Source of the DNA: Maribacter sp.
Lineage (GTDB): Bacteria > Bacteroidota > Bacteroidia > Flavobacteriales > Flavobacteriaceae
DNA length: 64,000 nt
NCBI GenBank assembly: GCA_020629285.1
Contig: JAHDDP010000018.1
Span: forward strand, 1 to 64,000
Direction of reading: 5' to 3'
A program made the translations under genes and the position numbers. The notes under the pieces are model-generated. The model saw nothing but the letters and a program-made list of their open reading frames with translations. It was not told the origin of the DNA and did not search any database. The stretch's first letter is position 1; each line of letters starts with the position of its first letter. Of the stretch, positions 34,279 to 43,608 are shown piece by piece.

Positions 34279-36339
34279 ATGATTAAAAAAATAGTATTCT
34301 TTTTTCTTTTAAGCTCTACAGTGCTTAAAGCCCAATCCGACATGACGAAAGGCTTTGGTTTTTTAGAAAAAGGAAATTTTCAGGAAGCGGAACTTTTTTT
34401 TGGTGAATACCTAAAAGAAGATCCCAATAACAAAACAGCACTACTGTGTTACGGTAGAGCAGTTGGCTTAAGTGGTGAACCCAAAAAAGCAACAGGTCTA
34501 TTCGCAGATTTACTAAAGGAATATCCAGGAGATTTTGAAATATTGATCAACTACAACGAATCTTTTTTATGGGCCAAAGAATATGAAGAAGCTAGACCTC
34601 TATATGCAGATTTGGTAGAAAAATTCCCCACGAAATTCGGTGCAGTATTGGGCTACGCCAATACATTAAGTAATCTAAAAGAATATAAGTTGGCATTAAG
34701 TTGGGTAGAAAAGGCAATTGCACTAGAGCCTGAGAATGAAAGTGCCAAAATTTCAAGAAAATTCATGCGACTGGGCTATGCAAGTGCCTTTGTGAACAAC
34801 CAGCAATATGAACAGGGAGAAAAAACGTTGCAAAAAATATTTGAAGATTTCCCCAATGATAAAGATGTACTTATTAACCTGGCCAATCTTTATCTCATAA
34901 CCAAACAAGCTGATAAAGCTAAAAACATGTATGCTAGGTATGCTACCTCTCCAAAAGATTCCATTACGGCATTGAACGGTATAGCCCTTGCAGAACATTT
35001 AGACGAAAATGACAAAGAAGCTTTAGTTATCGCTAAAAAGGCTACCATTAAGGTTGATAAATTGAATGATATAAAATTGACCCAAAGTACTTACGACCGT
35101 TATGTACAGGCTTTGATATGGAATAAGAAATTTATACCGGCACGTAAAAAAATCGATAGTTTAGAATCTCATTTTGTCAATAAGAATTGGATACATGCGC
35201 TAAAAGCAACCTTAGGTCTTTACACGGGCGATGCCAAAGCAAGTATTGAAAGCTATGATAGAATTTTGGTCAATGACAGTGCTTCTTTCGACGGAAATTT
35301 AGGAAAGGCTAATGCCCTATTTGCGTCAGATAGAATAATACCGGCATATAACATGGCAAACCAGACTTTAAAATTTTATGACAATCAAAAAGATGCCAAA
35401 GGCTTTATAAAAAAACTAAACTTAATGCATACACCTACTATTGAAGAGCACGCCGCGTATACTTTCGATAATGGTAATAATTCGGCCTTTTTTACAAACA
35501 CGACGGTAGAAGTACCCTTCTCCACTATATTTAAAACTACTTTTTCTTATTTCTTTAGGTCTACCGAAAATACGGTAACAGATAACAAAGCAACTTCTCA
35601 TGTAGCCCTAGTTGGTTTGCAATATAAATTATTTCCTAAAACAATTTTGAAATCTGTAATAGGCTTTAATAATTCTAGATTTTTGGAACAAGCATATACA
35701 CAGCCCGTTCTTGATGTTAAATTAGATTTGCAACCTTTTAAGTTACAGAATTTAACCCTGGGGTACCAAAGAGAAGTGCAAAGTTTTAATGCCGAATTAA
35801 TAGAGCGTGAAATAGTACAGAACCACTACGGTCTAAATTATAATCTTGGTACCAATGTAAATTTTGGATGGTACACACAACTAATGCATACACAACAGAG
35901 CGATGACAATGTGCGAAATTTACTTTTTACATCACTGTATTATAATGTACTTAAGAAACCAGCTTTAAAAATGGGTCTTAACTATCAATACATAACCTTT
36001 AAGGATCAAGTACCTACCATATACTTTAGTCCAGAAAAATACCAAGCAGTTGAACTCTTTGCTGATGTTAGAGGTAAAATCTCGGAAAAGACTACTTACA
36101 TGGTAAGCGCAGCCACCGGAATTCAAAAAGTCGAAGACGATCCCAAAACAAATATCTTTAGGGCAGAAGCATCTATACAACACCAATTCTCAAATAGGTT
36201 TAGCTTGAATTTCTATGGTAAATACAGTAATATAGCCTCTGCGACAGCAGCTGGTTTTGAATTTACGGAAATAGGAATAAAAGCAAAGTGGCTATTTTTA
36301 AAGAAACCCTTGTTTTACAATAAACTAAATTTAGATTAA
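34279..36339 (+). CDS. TPR protein with C-terminal outer-membrane beta-barrel (YaiO-like)
   Basis: 686 residues. Signal peptide MIKKIVFFFLLSSTVLKAQS. Residues about 22-390 are tetratricopeptide repeats (GFLEKGNFQEAELFFGEYLKED, YKLALSWVEKAIALEPEN and others). From about 400 a beta-barrel of the YaiO type follows, with alternating strands such as TTFSYFFRSTEN, LVGLQYKLFPKTILKSVIG and LNFYGKYSN. TPR plus barrel is the layout of outer-membrane polysaccharide exporters (BcsC, PgaA, PelB), so it probably exports the polymer made by this locus. It is divergent from flippase B and shares the upstream 21-bp box. Confidence 0.85.
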   Translation: MIKKIVFFFLLSSTVLKAQSDMTKGFGFLEKGNFQEAELFFGEYLKEDPNNKTALLCYGRAVGLSGEPKKATGLFADLLKEYPGDFEILINYNESFLWAKEYEEARPLYADLVEKFPTKFGAVLGYANTLSNLKEYKLALSWVEKAIALEPENESAKISRKFMRLGYASAFVNNQQYEQGEKTLQKIFEDFPNDKDVLINLANLYLITKQADKAKNMYARYATSPKDSITALNGIALAEHLDENDKEALVIAKKATIKVDKLNDIKLTQSTYDRYVQALIWNKKFIPARKKIDSLESHFVNKNWIHALKATLGLYTGDAKASIESYDRILVNDSASFDGNLGKANALFASDRIIPAYNMANQTLKFYDNQKDAKGFIKKLNLMHTPTIEEHAAYTFDNGNNSAFFTNTTVEVPFSTIFKTTFSYFFRSTENTVTDNKATSHVALVGLQYKLFPKTILKSVIGFNNSRFLEQAYTQPVLDVKLDLQPFKLQNLTLGYQREVQSFNAELIEREIVQNHYGLNYNLGTNVNFGWYTQLMHTQQSDDNVRNLLFTSLYYNVLKKPALKMGLNYQYITFKDQVPTIYFSPEKYQAVELFADVRGKISEKTTYMVSAATGIQKVEDDPKTNIFRAEASIQHQFSNRFSLNFYGKYSNIASATAAGFEFTEIGIKAKWLFLKKPLFYNKLNLD

Positions 36340-36554
36340 GTGACTTTTTCACCTTTATAGTATTTCAGGCTATATATTAAAATCAACAAAAAAACATTGC
36401 CAATCTTTCATATCATATGAGATAAAACCGATTTTAATATTTATAATCAATATTAATTTCAATTTTGTAAGAATTTTATCTACTTTAGCGTAAGTTTTAT
36501 AGACTTTACATGTTCGAGAACACAAAATGAAAAAGATACTATAATAGATCTTGT

Positions 36555-38342
36555 ATGTGGAAGAAAGTTTTAAAAATGTTTATTGGCCTTTATGTGCCAC
36601 TTTTTGCGCTTACCCTTTTTTTATATCACTCTCAAAAGGCAGAGCAAATTGATGCTATTATGGAGCGTCAGATTCGTGCTAACACGATGAAGAAAGTTTC
36701 TTTTGAAGAAAAATATCTTTCTTTTTTGCGTAATATCCAATATTGGGCCAATTTAAAATATCCAAAGAATTTTGATCCTCTAGCAGAGCATTCTTCTTTC
36801 TTAAATTCATATCTAGAACTTATTGAATATATAACTATCTATGATCAATTTCGCTTTATAGATTTAGAAGGAAAAGAATTTTTTAGAGCACAACGCGTAG
36901 GAAACGATACCCTTATCATTAACCCTTTACAAGATAAAAATCAACATACCTATGTTAAAGCAGGGTTACAATTAAAAAAAAATCAAATATACCTTTCTCA
37001 AATAAGCTTAAATAAGGAAAATGGGAAAATTGAAATACCGCATAAACCGGTAATGAGAGCTGTGGCTCCTATTTTTGATATCGATGAAAATCAAATTGGT
37101 TTAGTGGTCATCAATTTTAAAATGAAAAAAATGCTAGATCAAATAAAATCTAGGGTTGAAGAAAAAAATATTTATTTATTAGATGAGAATTTTAAAGTTA
37201 TAACTGCAAGTACTATAGAAGAAGATCTACCCTATGAATCTGAAAATAAAAATAGTTACTTAGATGGTATTTTAAATACCAAAGCAATAACCCATTTTAG
37301 AGACAGCACTTTTGTTGAAAATGGTCATATTTGGTCGCAGCAGTCCATTAATTTAAATGGAAAGACATTTACGTTTGGTTCTCAATCTAACCTACCTACA
37401 GAAGTAGTAACCCAGGCTAATTTGCTTTTGGCTTTAGAAGTTCCTCCTAGAGTAGTAGAAGCCGAGTTACTACCTTTATTTCGAAGTCTGTTCATGTTTA
37501 ACATTTTTGCTATAGCGGGTCTTTTAATACTATGTTATGTATTTCAAAAAAAGAAAATAGAAAAAGAACAATTCTACAAAGAGTTAGAAGGTAAAAACAT
37601 CTTATTGACCAGAAGTAAAGATAAATTAGAGGAGAATAATAAAAAAGTAAAGAAAATAAACAATAGTCTAGAAATCAGAAATAAACAATTAAGTGATTTC
37701 AACTATTTAATTTCTCATAATTTACGTTCTCCTGTCACCAGTATGTCAGTAATAGTTGAAATGATACAGAATGAGAAAAATCCAGAGGTACAACAACAAT
37801 TATTACCAAAACTTAATCAAGTTGCCACTAGCATTACCCATTTAACCGAAGACATAAATGATTATGTATCTATTTTAGATAACAAAGAGCTAAAAATAGA
37901 TAACATAGATTTAGAAAATTTGGTAGAAGAGATTAAGCATGAATTTACCGAAACGCTATTTGAATACAGTGGTTTTAAAGTATTACTGGACTTAAAAACC
38001 TGGAAAAATATATCTTATTCAAAATTCTATTTACAAAGTATTATCCATAATTTTATATCTAACGCCATTAAATATAAAAGAAGTGACGTTGAAGCTTATA
38101 TTGAATTTGAATCTGCAATTGAAAACGACCAAAAAGTTTTATACGTTAGGGACAATGGTATAGGTTTAGATTTGGATAGGCACGGTGAGAGTGTGTTTAA
38201 ACTATATAAAAGATTTCATAGAAATGTTTCTGGAAAAGGAATGGGATTATTTCTTGTAAAGTCTCAATTAGAGGCTCTAAATGCCACAATAACGATAGAT
38301 AGTAAAGTAGGCATAGGCACTACATTTAAAATTATATTTTGA
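36555..38342 (+). CDS. Membrane sensor histidine kinase with periplasmic sensor
   Basis: 595 residues. The first helix (9-25) and second helix (about 310-330) flank a 280-residue periplasmic sensor with Cache-like features (FRFIDLEGKEFFRAQRVGND, then VMRAVAPIFDIDENQIGLVVINF). A coiled coil (332-380) leads to HisKA with H388 in LISHNLRSPVTS and an HATPase with NFISNAIKYKR, DNGIGLD and GKGMGLFLV. The stop is one base before a CheY-like regulator gene. The pair is convergent with the NO-sensing operon and next to the polysaccharide exporter, so it may feed the same response. The ligand is unknown. Confidence 0.9.
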   Translation: MWKKVLKMFIGLYVPLFALTLFLYHSQKAEQIDAIMERQIRANTMKKVSFEEKYLSFLRNIQYWANLKYPKNFDPLAEHSSFLNSYLELIEYITIYDQFRFIDLEGKEFFRAQRVGNDTLIINPLQDKNQHTYVKAGLQLKKNQIYLSQISLNKENGKIEIPHKPVMRAVAPIFDIDENQIGLVVINFKMKKMLDQIKSRVEEKNIYLLDENFKVITASTIEEDLPYESENKNSYLDGILNTKAITHFRDSTFVENGHIWSQQSINLNGKTFTFGSQSNLPTEVVTQANLLLALEVPPRVVEAELLPLFRSLFMFNIFAIAGLLILCYVFQKKKIEKEQFYKELEGKNILLTRSKDKLEENNKKVKKINNSLEIRNKQLSDFNYLISHNLRSPVTSMSVIVEMIQNEKNPEVQQQLLPKLNQVATSITHLTEDINDYVSILDNKELKIDNIDLENLVEEIKHEFTETLFEYSGFKVLLDLKTWKNISYSKFYLQSIIHNFISNAIKYKRSDVEAYIEFESAIENDQKVLYVRDNGIGLDLDRHGESVFKLYKRFHRNVSGKGMGLFLVKSQLEALNATITIDSKVGIGTTFKIIF

Positions 38343-38343
38343 T

Positions 38344-38757
38344 ATGAAAACGAAGCCAAATATATTACTAATAGATGACGATGAACTTTATCTCTATTTA
38401 ATGGAGAAAACCATTAAGCAATTATCCAATGAATTGGTGGTAAGTACCTTTACAGATGGTGAACAGGCCGTTGAATATATTGAAAGATGTACCGAAGATA
38501 ACATTGAGTTGCCCGAGGTTATATTTTTAGATATCAACATGCCATTTTTAGATGGATGGGGGTTTTTAAATGAATTTAAAAAACTGAAACCTAAAATCAT
38601 AAACAGCATAAATATTTATATGGTAAGTTCATCTATGCGAGAAATTGATGTTAAAAGGGCATCTAATTTTGAAGAACTTACGGGGTATGTAATAAAGCCG
38701 GTAACCAAAGTGGAATTAGCAGAAATATTTGAGAAAATCTACCATGAAAACTGGTAG
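38344..38757 (+). CDS. Single-domain CheY-like response regulator
   Basis: 137 residues, only a receiver domain: acidic residues D11-D13, phospho-acceptor D63 in VIFLDINMPFLDGWGF, and the K in VIKPVTK. There is no output domain, so it must act by protein contact or as a phosphate sink. It is directly behind the membrane kinase. It is distinct in sequence from the CheY-like protein at 44223. Confidence 0.9.
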   Translation: MKTKPNILLIDDDELYLYLMEKTIKQLSNELVVSTFTDGEQAVEYIERCTEDNIELPEVIFLDINMPFLDGWGFLNEFKKLKPKIINSINIYMVSSSMREIDVKRASNFEELTGYVIKPVTKVELAEIFEKIYHENW

Positions 38758-38778
38758 ATGCACAATGGTTTTTAAATT

Positions 38779-39483
38779 CTAAAGCAAGTTTAACCGTCTC
38801 ATTAATTCAGGGCGGTTAGAACGGCTTATGGGTACAACGTTCTTAGCGATCAGCACGCTGTTATCTTCAATATCGATAATTTTAGTAAAGTTGATGATAT
38901 AAGATCGGTGTATTTGTAAAAATAGGCGCTCAGGCAATTTTTCTTTTATCTTTTTTAGGGTGGTGTGTACTCTATAATCTTCGTTAACCGTTTTAATATC
39001 TATATAATCTCCTTTAGCCTCAATAACCAAAATATCATCTAGTTTCAACTTAATCAACCTTCTATCGATATTAATATATAGATCTTTCCCTTCAGAAGAA
39101 TTTTGTTCAGCTGTTGAAGGTGCTTGTTTTACCTTACTATTCTTGATTTTTACTATACTTTTTTCGAATCGATCAAAAGTTATCGGCTTTACCAAATAGT
39201 CAACGATACACTCATATTCGTAAGCGGCAATAGCAAAATCGGTATCTGAAGTGGTCATGACCACTTTTGGTGGGTTTTTAAGTGTTTGCACAAAATCAAC
39301 ACCACTGAACCCAGGCATTTGAATATCCAAAAAAATAACATCAACAGTTTGCTGATTTAAAAACTTAATAGCCGAAATAGCATTGTCAAATTCTTCAACT
39401 ACATCTAAATCAGGTATTTTAGAACACAATTGTTTTACAATTGCCCGTGCGGTAGACTCATCATCAATTATTATACAGTTCAT
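38779..39483 (-). CDS. LytTR-family response regulator
   Basis: 234 residues. The receiver (1-118) has D7/D8, phospho-acceptor D53 in VIFLDIQMPGFSG and LVKPITFD. The LytTR DNA-binding domain (about 132-234) shows LIKLKLDDILVIEAKGDYIDI, TTLKKIKEKLPERLFLQIHRSYIIN and the final SRSNRPELMRRL. LytTR domains bind 9-bp repeats spaced by about 12 bases on one face of DNA. It is the last gene of the NO-sensing operon, one base after the HPt gene. A tandem repeat with exactly 21-bp period lies at four promoters of this window and resembles an AlgR site, making them candidate targets. Confidence 0.93.
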   Translation of the reverse strand: MNCIIIDDESTARAIVKQLCSKIPDLDVVEEFDNAISAIKFLNQQTVDVIFLDIQMPGFSGVDFVQTLKNPPKVVMTTSDTDFAIAAYEYECIVDYLVKPITFDRFEKSIVKIKNSKVKQAPSTAEQNSSEGKDLYINIDRRLIKLKLDDILVIEAKGDYIDIKTVNEDYRVHTTLKKIKEKLPERLFLQIHRSYIINFTKIIDIEDNSVLIAKNVVPISRSNRPELMRRLNLL

Positions 39484-39804
39484 TTAAATCGTTTTAATAT
39501 ATTGTTCAATGATCTCTAAAACTTCATCGAATTTAGATTTAATATCGCGTTTACCGTCTAGCAATTCCATTTCATAAGCTACCGCTAGTCTATAGGCATT
39601 TTCCATGCCCAAAATATTGAATTTATGTTTCAATTTATGAACCATCTCTGCAGCTTCCCTATCTTTACTGCTTTCTACAAATTCAAAATATTCTTGTTTT
39701 TCTACAGGAAATTCAGATTTAATGATATCTATGAATTGACCTCTAAATGCAGCATCATCTCCTGCAAGTTCATCTACATACTTAAGGTTTGGTTGGTCTA
39801 TCAT
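39484..39804 (-). CDS. HPt histidine phosphotransfer protein
   Basis: 106 residues from ATG 39804, which overlaps the stop of the kinase upstream (ATGA); a longer start at 39864 lies inside that kinase. A single HPt four-helix domain: MVHKLKHKFNILGM carries the phosphorylatable H56. It has no catalytic activity and shuttles phosphate between receivers. It sits between a histidine kinase and a LytTR regulator. As the two kinases of the operon have no own receiver or HPt domain, this protein probably passes phosphate to LytTR, to the CheY-like proteins or to the RR-GT2 fusions. Confidence 0.88.
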   Translation of the reverse strand: MIDQPNLKYVDELAGDDAAFRGQFIDIIKSEFPVEKQEYFEFVESSKDREAAEMVHKLKHKFNILGMENAYRLAVAYEMELLDGKRDIKSKFDEVLEIIEQYIKTI

Positions 39805-40865
39805 GAATTCTTTTTTAAAGTAATATAAAATGTAGTACCTACATTTTCCTTTGAAACCAAGCAAACATCACCTTCATAAAGTACCGCAATTTTTTTAACA
39901 ATTGCAAGACCTATACCCGTAGCATTATTGGTGGTTTCTAATTTTTTGAACATTTGAAAAATACCCTCTTGGTGTTTAATAGGTATGCCCTTACCATTAT
40001 CTGAAACACTGAACTTCCAATACTCTTTGTCTGGTTCATATCCAACTTTTATAATTCCGTTTTCCACATGTTCAGTTGCATTGACGGCATTGGTAAATAA
40101 GTTCATAAACAATTGTTCTAAACGCGATTTCTCAAAGTTCATTTGGGGCAAATCTTTTTGATATTCAAAAGTGATATTATCTGGAACAAAAATTGTTTTT
40201 TCAATATCCCTTAAACTATCTTCTAGATTGAATAAGGTCTTGTGTTCTTCGGTCTCGCCCATGGTAGCATGGTTCAAAATCCCCGTAATCAGCTTATCCA
40301 TTTTTGTTAGATTCTCAGATACCAATTCACAATTACCCTTACTAGACTCACTAAACTTATCTTTTTCATCTTCCATAATCCAATTCATCAAAGCCGATAT
40401 ATTTCTTATAGGCGACTTTAAATCGTGCGAGACCATCTGTGCATAGTTATGTAAAGATTGATTTTGCATTTCCAAACTTTTAAGAAGTTTATCTTTTTCT
40501 GCAGACATTTCAGATATCTGTAATGCCAAATTACTAATATAGCCTGCTAGGTGTTCTGCGTTGAAGTCCTCATTTATAGTTTGGCCAAATAATTGATCTT
40601 CATTTAAATAATCTGTTAAACTAAGAATAGCATTTTCTAACGATACAAGTATTTTTTTCTGCTGTTCTGCCTCTTTCCTCAATTTTTTATTGGCAATAAA
40701 AAGCTCTTCTGAACTTATACTTGAGGCTCTATGCAACATAGAAAACTTATCGTCATAGTTTTCATATGACTTTTCTATAGCATCTAAAAATTGCTCCATT
40801 TCTGGATTCGATTCTAAATCTGCAGGTAAATATTTTCTAATTTGTCTTTTTAACAGAGAATGCAT
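39801..40865 (-). CDS. Cytoplasmic histidine kinase, probable partner of the FIST sensor
   Basis: 354 residues, no membrane segment. The N-terminus (KYLPADLESNPEMEQFLDAIEKSYENYD) is the type of leader common in kinases associated with FIST/NosP proteins. A coiled coil precedes HisKA with H147 in QMVSHDLKSPIRN; the HATPase has LFTNAVNATEH, DNGKGIP and ATGIGLAIV. It directly follows the FIST gene (adjacent coordinates) and overlaps HPt by 4 bases, so its input most likely comes from the FIST protein by contact. In NosP systems of other bacteria the haem protein regulates such a co-operonic kinase (established for NosP/NahK). Confidence 0.9.
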   Translation of the reverse strand: MHSLLKRQIRKYLPADLESNPEMEQFLDAIEKSYENYDDKFSMLHRASSISSEELFIANKKLRKEAEQQKKILVSLENAILSLTDYLNEDQLFGQTINEDFNAEHLAGYISNLALQISEMSAEKDKLLKSLEMQNQSLHNYAQMVSHDLKSPIRNISALMNWIMEDEKDKFSESSKGNCELVSENLTKMDKLITGILNHATMGETEEHKTLFNLEDSLRDIEKTIFVPDNITFEYQKDLPQMNFEKSRLEQLFMNLFTNAVNATEHVENGIIKVGYEPDKEYWKFSVSDNGKGIPIKHQEGIFQMFKKLETTNNATGIGLAIVKKIAVLYEGDVCLVSKENVGTTFYITLKKNS

Positions 40866-41996
40866 TTATTCGCTAAATAAAGTTAGTGTCATGGTCTGGT
40901 TATGCAATTTACAACTATCTTGACCACTGAACGGAGCCATTTCGCCATACGAATAAAATCCGCTTATTACCGTATCATTACCAACTATGGCCTTTACCTC
41001 CTCCAATTCTTCTTCGGTGCGTTGGTCCATGACCAATTTTCTTCCAATACAGCTAATTAACAATGCTAGCTCTGGTGGCATTTTTCTACCATTCATAGCC
41101 AGCTCAGCAGCTTGTGAAGCACCGTTGGCAATGTCGTCTACAGAAGACATCATTAATTGAACCCTCGCACCTTCTGGAACATCACCGGCTAGCAACATGG
41201 TATTCTCTTTTTCATCTATATTAAGAATGGTGCGTACCAGTGGATCTGAATTTTCAGTTTCCTTTACACTAAGTGGATATAATAATGCTGATTTTGGTAA
41301 TTCATCTGCCTTTTCCCCTAAGTACGTTTTATAAAGATCTAAGGCCGGTTTACCATCTAGTTCATAAAGTAAATTACCTTCAGATTTTGTTATTATACGT
41401 TCAGGTCCAAAAGTGGTCCAACCGCCATAGTTTGAACTCGTAATCTCTAAACTCTCGCCATAAAAGCCAATGGCGATAATTTCACCCTCTTTAGGCGTTT
41501 CGTTGTAAGATGCCAATGTTCTTTTAAAACGATCGTCATCTCCACAAAGACCACCAGATAAACCAAAAGTAGTACTCTTTAAATTTTCAAGGCCTTTTAT
41601 AAGTGCACTACCGTTTACCGTACTACCTTCAGATATTACGAACAAATGTTTTAAATGCTCTTTAGGGAATTCTGCAATTAAATGTTTTCCTAACTTTTCA
41701 TCATCTTGGTGAAAATCATCTACGTTACGGTTTTTTACTATAAATGAACTTTTTTCGAACTCTATAGCAGTTAAAACAACCGTACCGTCTAAAACCTTGT
41801 CATCTATAATTTCGCCAGATGTAGACCCGAAAATAATATGACCATTAGGAAACAGTTCACGAACCTCATCGTAAATATCGTTGCTCTCCAACATATATCT
41901 ATTGCCAAAGACCAAGACTAAAGGTTCATTTAAATCAGCCTGGTTTTGAAATACAAAAGATTCATTTTTTCTTTTAATTGCTTGTACCGTTTTCAT
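40866..41996 (-). CDS. FIST-domain sensor protein (NosP-like)
   Basis: 376 residues with FIST N (about 25-215: LVLVFGNRYMLE, GSTSGEII, GLSGGLCGDDDRF) and FIST C (about 220-365: AL DLYKTYLGEKADELP, LISCIGRKLVMDQRTEEELEEV, GFYSYGEMAP). FIST proteins sense small ligands; one branch, NosP, binds haem and NO. No fixed signature of the haem site is known to me, so the haem call is inference, based mainly on its place between two kinases in an operon starting with H-NOX. It starts 10 bases after the kinase upstream and is followed directly by the second kinase. Confidence 0.85.
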   Translation of the reverse strand: MKTVQAIKRKNESFVFQNQADLNEPLVLVFGNRYMLESNDIYDEVRELFPNGHIIFGSTSGEIIDDKVLDGTVVLTAIEFEKSSFIVKNRNVDDFHQDDEKLGKHLIAEFPKEHLKHLFVISEGSTVNGSALIKGLENLKSTTFGLSGGLCGDDDRFKRTLASYNETPKEGEIIAIGFYGESLEITSSNYGGWTTFGPERIITKSEGNLLYELDGKPALDLYKTYLGEKADELPKSALLYPLSVKETENSDPLVRTILNIDEKENTMLLAGDVPEGARVQLMMSSVDDIANGASQAAELAMNGRKMPPELALLISCIGRKLVMDQRTEEELEEVKAIVGNDTVISGFYSYGEMAPFSGQDSCKLHNQTMTLTLFSE

Positions 41997-42006
41997 CTAT
42001 AGTTGT

Positions 42007-43608
42007 TTAAATAATGGTCTTTTTTATGGTAAAATGAAACTGGGTACCTTCGCCAACAACACTGTCTACCCACACCTTACCTTGGTAGCGATCTATAATC
42101 TTTTTTACTATTGAAAGCCCTATACCGGTTGATCTTTCATTATTACCTATAGATTGGAAGATATCAAAAATCTTTTTATGATATTCTTCTGGTATACCTA
42201 CGCCGTTATCACTGATTGTAAATTGCCAAAAATCTTTGTTTTCATTAAAAAGAACTTCTACAAGACCTACTTCTCTTTCTATATGAACAACTGCATTACC
42301 TATAATATTTTGAAAAACCTGGTGCACTTTAGTCCTATCTGCCATAATTGTAGGCAACATTTCAGGTATGACCAATTTTACATGGTCTGGAATAAAAATG
42401 GTTTCACCAATATCGTTGATCACTTCATTTAAGTCGACTCTAGAATCATCTAAAGCAGAATTATTTGCGGTAGAATATTCGAGAATTCCATGTATCAACT
42501 TATCCATAGAGGCTACTTTCTCTTGCATTAACGACAAGTTTTCTCTGCCAGGTTCATCTAATACATCTTTATAATCATCGCTAAGCCAAGTAGCAAGGGC
42601 ACTAATACTTCTAAGCGGCGATTTAAGATCATGAGAAACTATATGGGCGTATTCTTGCAAGCTTTGATTACTATTCTCCAAATCATTTAACAGTTGCTCT
42701 TTCTGTATTTCCAGTTCTTTTTGTTTGGTAATGTCCTCTAGCATTGCCAATACAAAACCTGTTTTACCTTGTATATTTTTAACAGAATTAAGAGATACCT
42801 TTAAGTATAAGACTTCGCCGTTCTTCTTTACATATTTTTTAGATATTGTAGCATCATCTATTTCACCATTGTAAATTTTTTGCATTAATATATTACTGTT
42901 CTCCACATCATCAGTAGCCGTAATATCATCTATGCTCATCATTTTAAATTCTTCAAAACTATAGCCTAACAGGTCTGTCATGGCGTGGTTGACCTTAATG
43001 ATCTTTTCTGTATTGGCAAGAACAATTCCCAATGGGGATGCATTCACGATAATATCCAATTGTCGTTTTTGTTCAGACAACATCTCTGTCACCTCCATTT
43101 CTTGGGTGATATCGCGAACAATACCTTGTGCCGCTATAGGCTGCTTGTCCTTATTATAAATTAAACTTGCATTAATCTCTATCCATTTTTCGACATCATC
43201 TCTTACAATTATCTTAGCCCTATAATTTTTAAGTTTACCAACCTCTTGTAAACTACTAAATGATTCTATGGTATACTCCATATAATCTTTGTGTACCATT
43301 TTCCAAAGATTGATAGTATCTTTTTTATGATCATACCCTAAAAAGTTTTTTGCGGATTGGTTCATACTTATCACGTTAAATGACAAGTCCATGACTACAT
43401 AAGGGTCAATTATATTGATAAAGACACCATCTAGCTCAGAAGTTTTTTCACTTAATAAGTTTTCTAATTTATGATTAGACTCTTTCAAATGACGTGCCTC
43501 TTCATAAAGCTGAAGGGATTTTTGCTCTAATAGCTTTTCGGCTTGTTGGCGAGCCATCTTTTGCCTAGCTAAAGCTTTTTTAAGAAGAGTAACTTCTTTA
43601 CTATCCAT
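42007..43608 (-). CDS. PAS-PAS histidine kinase, probable H-NOX partner
   Basis: 533 residues from ATG 43608, which overlaps the H-NOX stop by 8 bases; a TTG start at 43623 would overlap more. A coiled coil (about 5-60) is followed by PAS1 (about 63-170, IDPYVVMDLSFNVISMNQSAKNFLGY) and PAS2 (about 185-300, VNASPLGIVLANTEKIIKVNHAMTDLLGY), each with a PAC motif. HisKA has H326 in HIVSHDLKSPLRS; the HATPase has NIIGNAVVHIE, DNGVGIP and STGIGLSIV. No membrane segment. Gene overlap with H-NOX strongly suggests that the kinase is controlled by NO-bound H-NOX, as known for HahK/HnoK systems. The family call is firm; the control is inference from context. Confidence 0.92.
   Translation of the reverse strand: MDSKEVTLLKKALARQKMARQQAEKLLEQKSLQLYEEARHLKESNHKLENLLSEKTSELDGVFINIIDPYVVMDLSFNVISMNQSAKNFLGYDHKKDTINLWKMVHKDYMEYTIESFSSLQEVGKLKNYRAKIIVRDDVEKWIEINASLIYNKDKQPIAAQGIVRDITQEMEVTEMLSEQKRQLDIIVNASPLGIVLANTEKIIKVNHAMTDLLGYSFEEFKMMSIDDITATDDVENSNILMQKIYNGEIDDATISKKYVKKNGEVLYLKVSLNSVKNIQGKTGFVLAMLEDITKQKELEIQKEQLLNDLENSNQSLQEYAHIVSHDLKSPLRSISALATWLSDDYKDVLDEPGRENLSLMQEKVASMDKLIHGILEYSTANNSALDDSRVDLNEVINDIGETIFIPDHVKLVIPEMLPTIMADRTKVHQVFQNIIGNAVVHIEREVGLVEVLFNENKDFWQFTISDNGVGIPEEYHKKIFDIFQSIGNNERSTGIGLSIVKKIIDRYQGKVWVDSVVGEGTQFHFTIKKTII

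Noticed and set aside
20199-36339. Naming the locus pel, bcs or pga
   Set aside because: Only roles correspond. The GT2 fusion, GT-C and GH5 proteins are different families, and PelD, BcsA or PgaC equivalents are absent.
36478-36508. A 21-bp-spaced ATCTACTTTA / ATAGACTTTA pair before the membrane kinase gene
   Set aside because: The period matches the LytTR-like boxes but the core sequence does not, so I do not count it as a fifth box.
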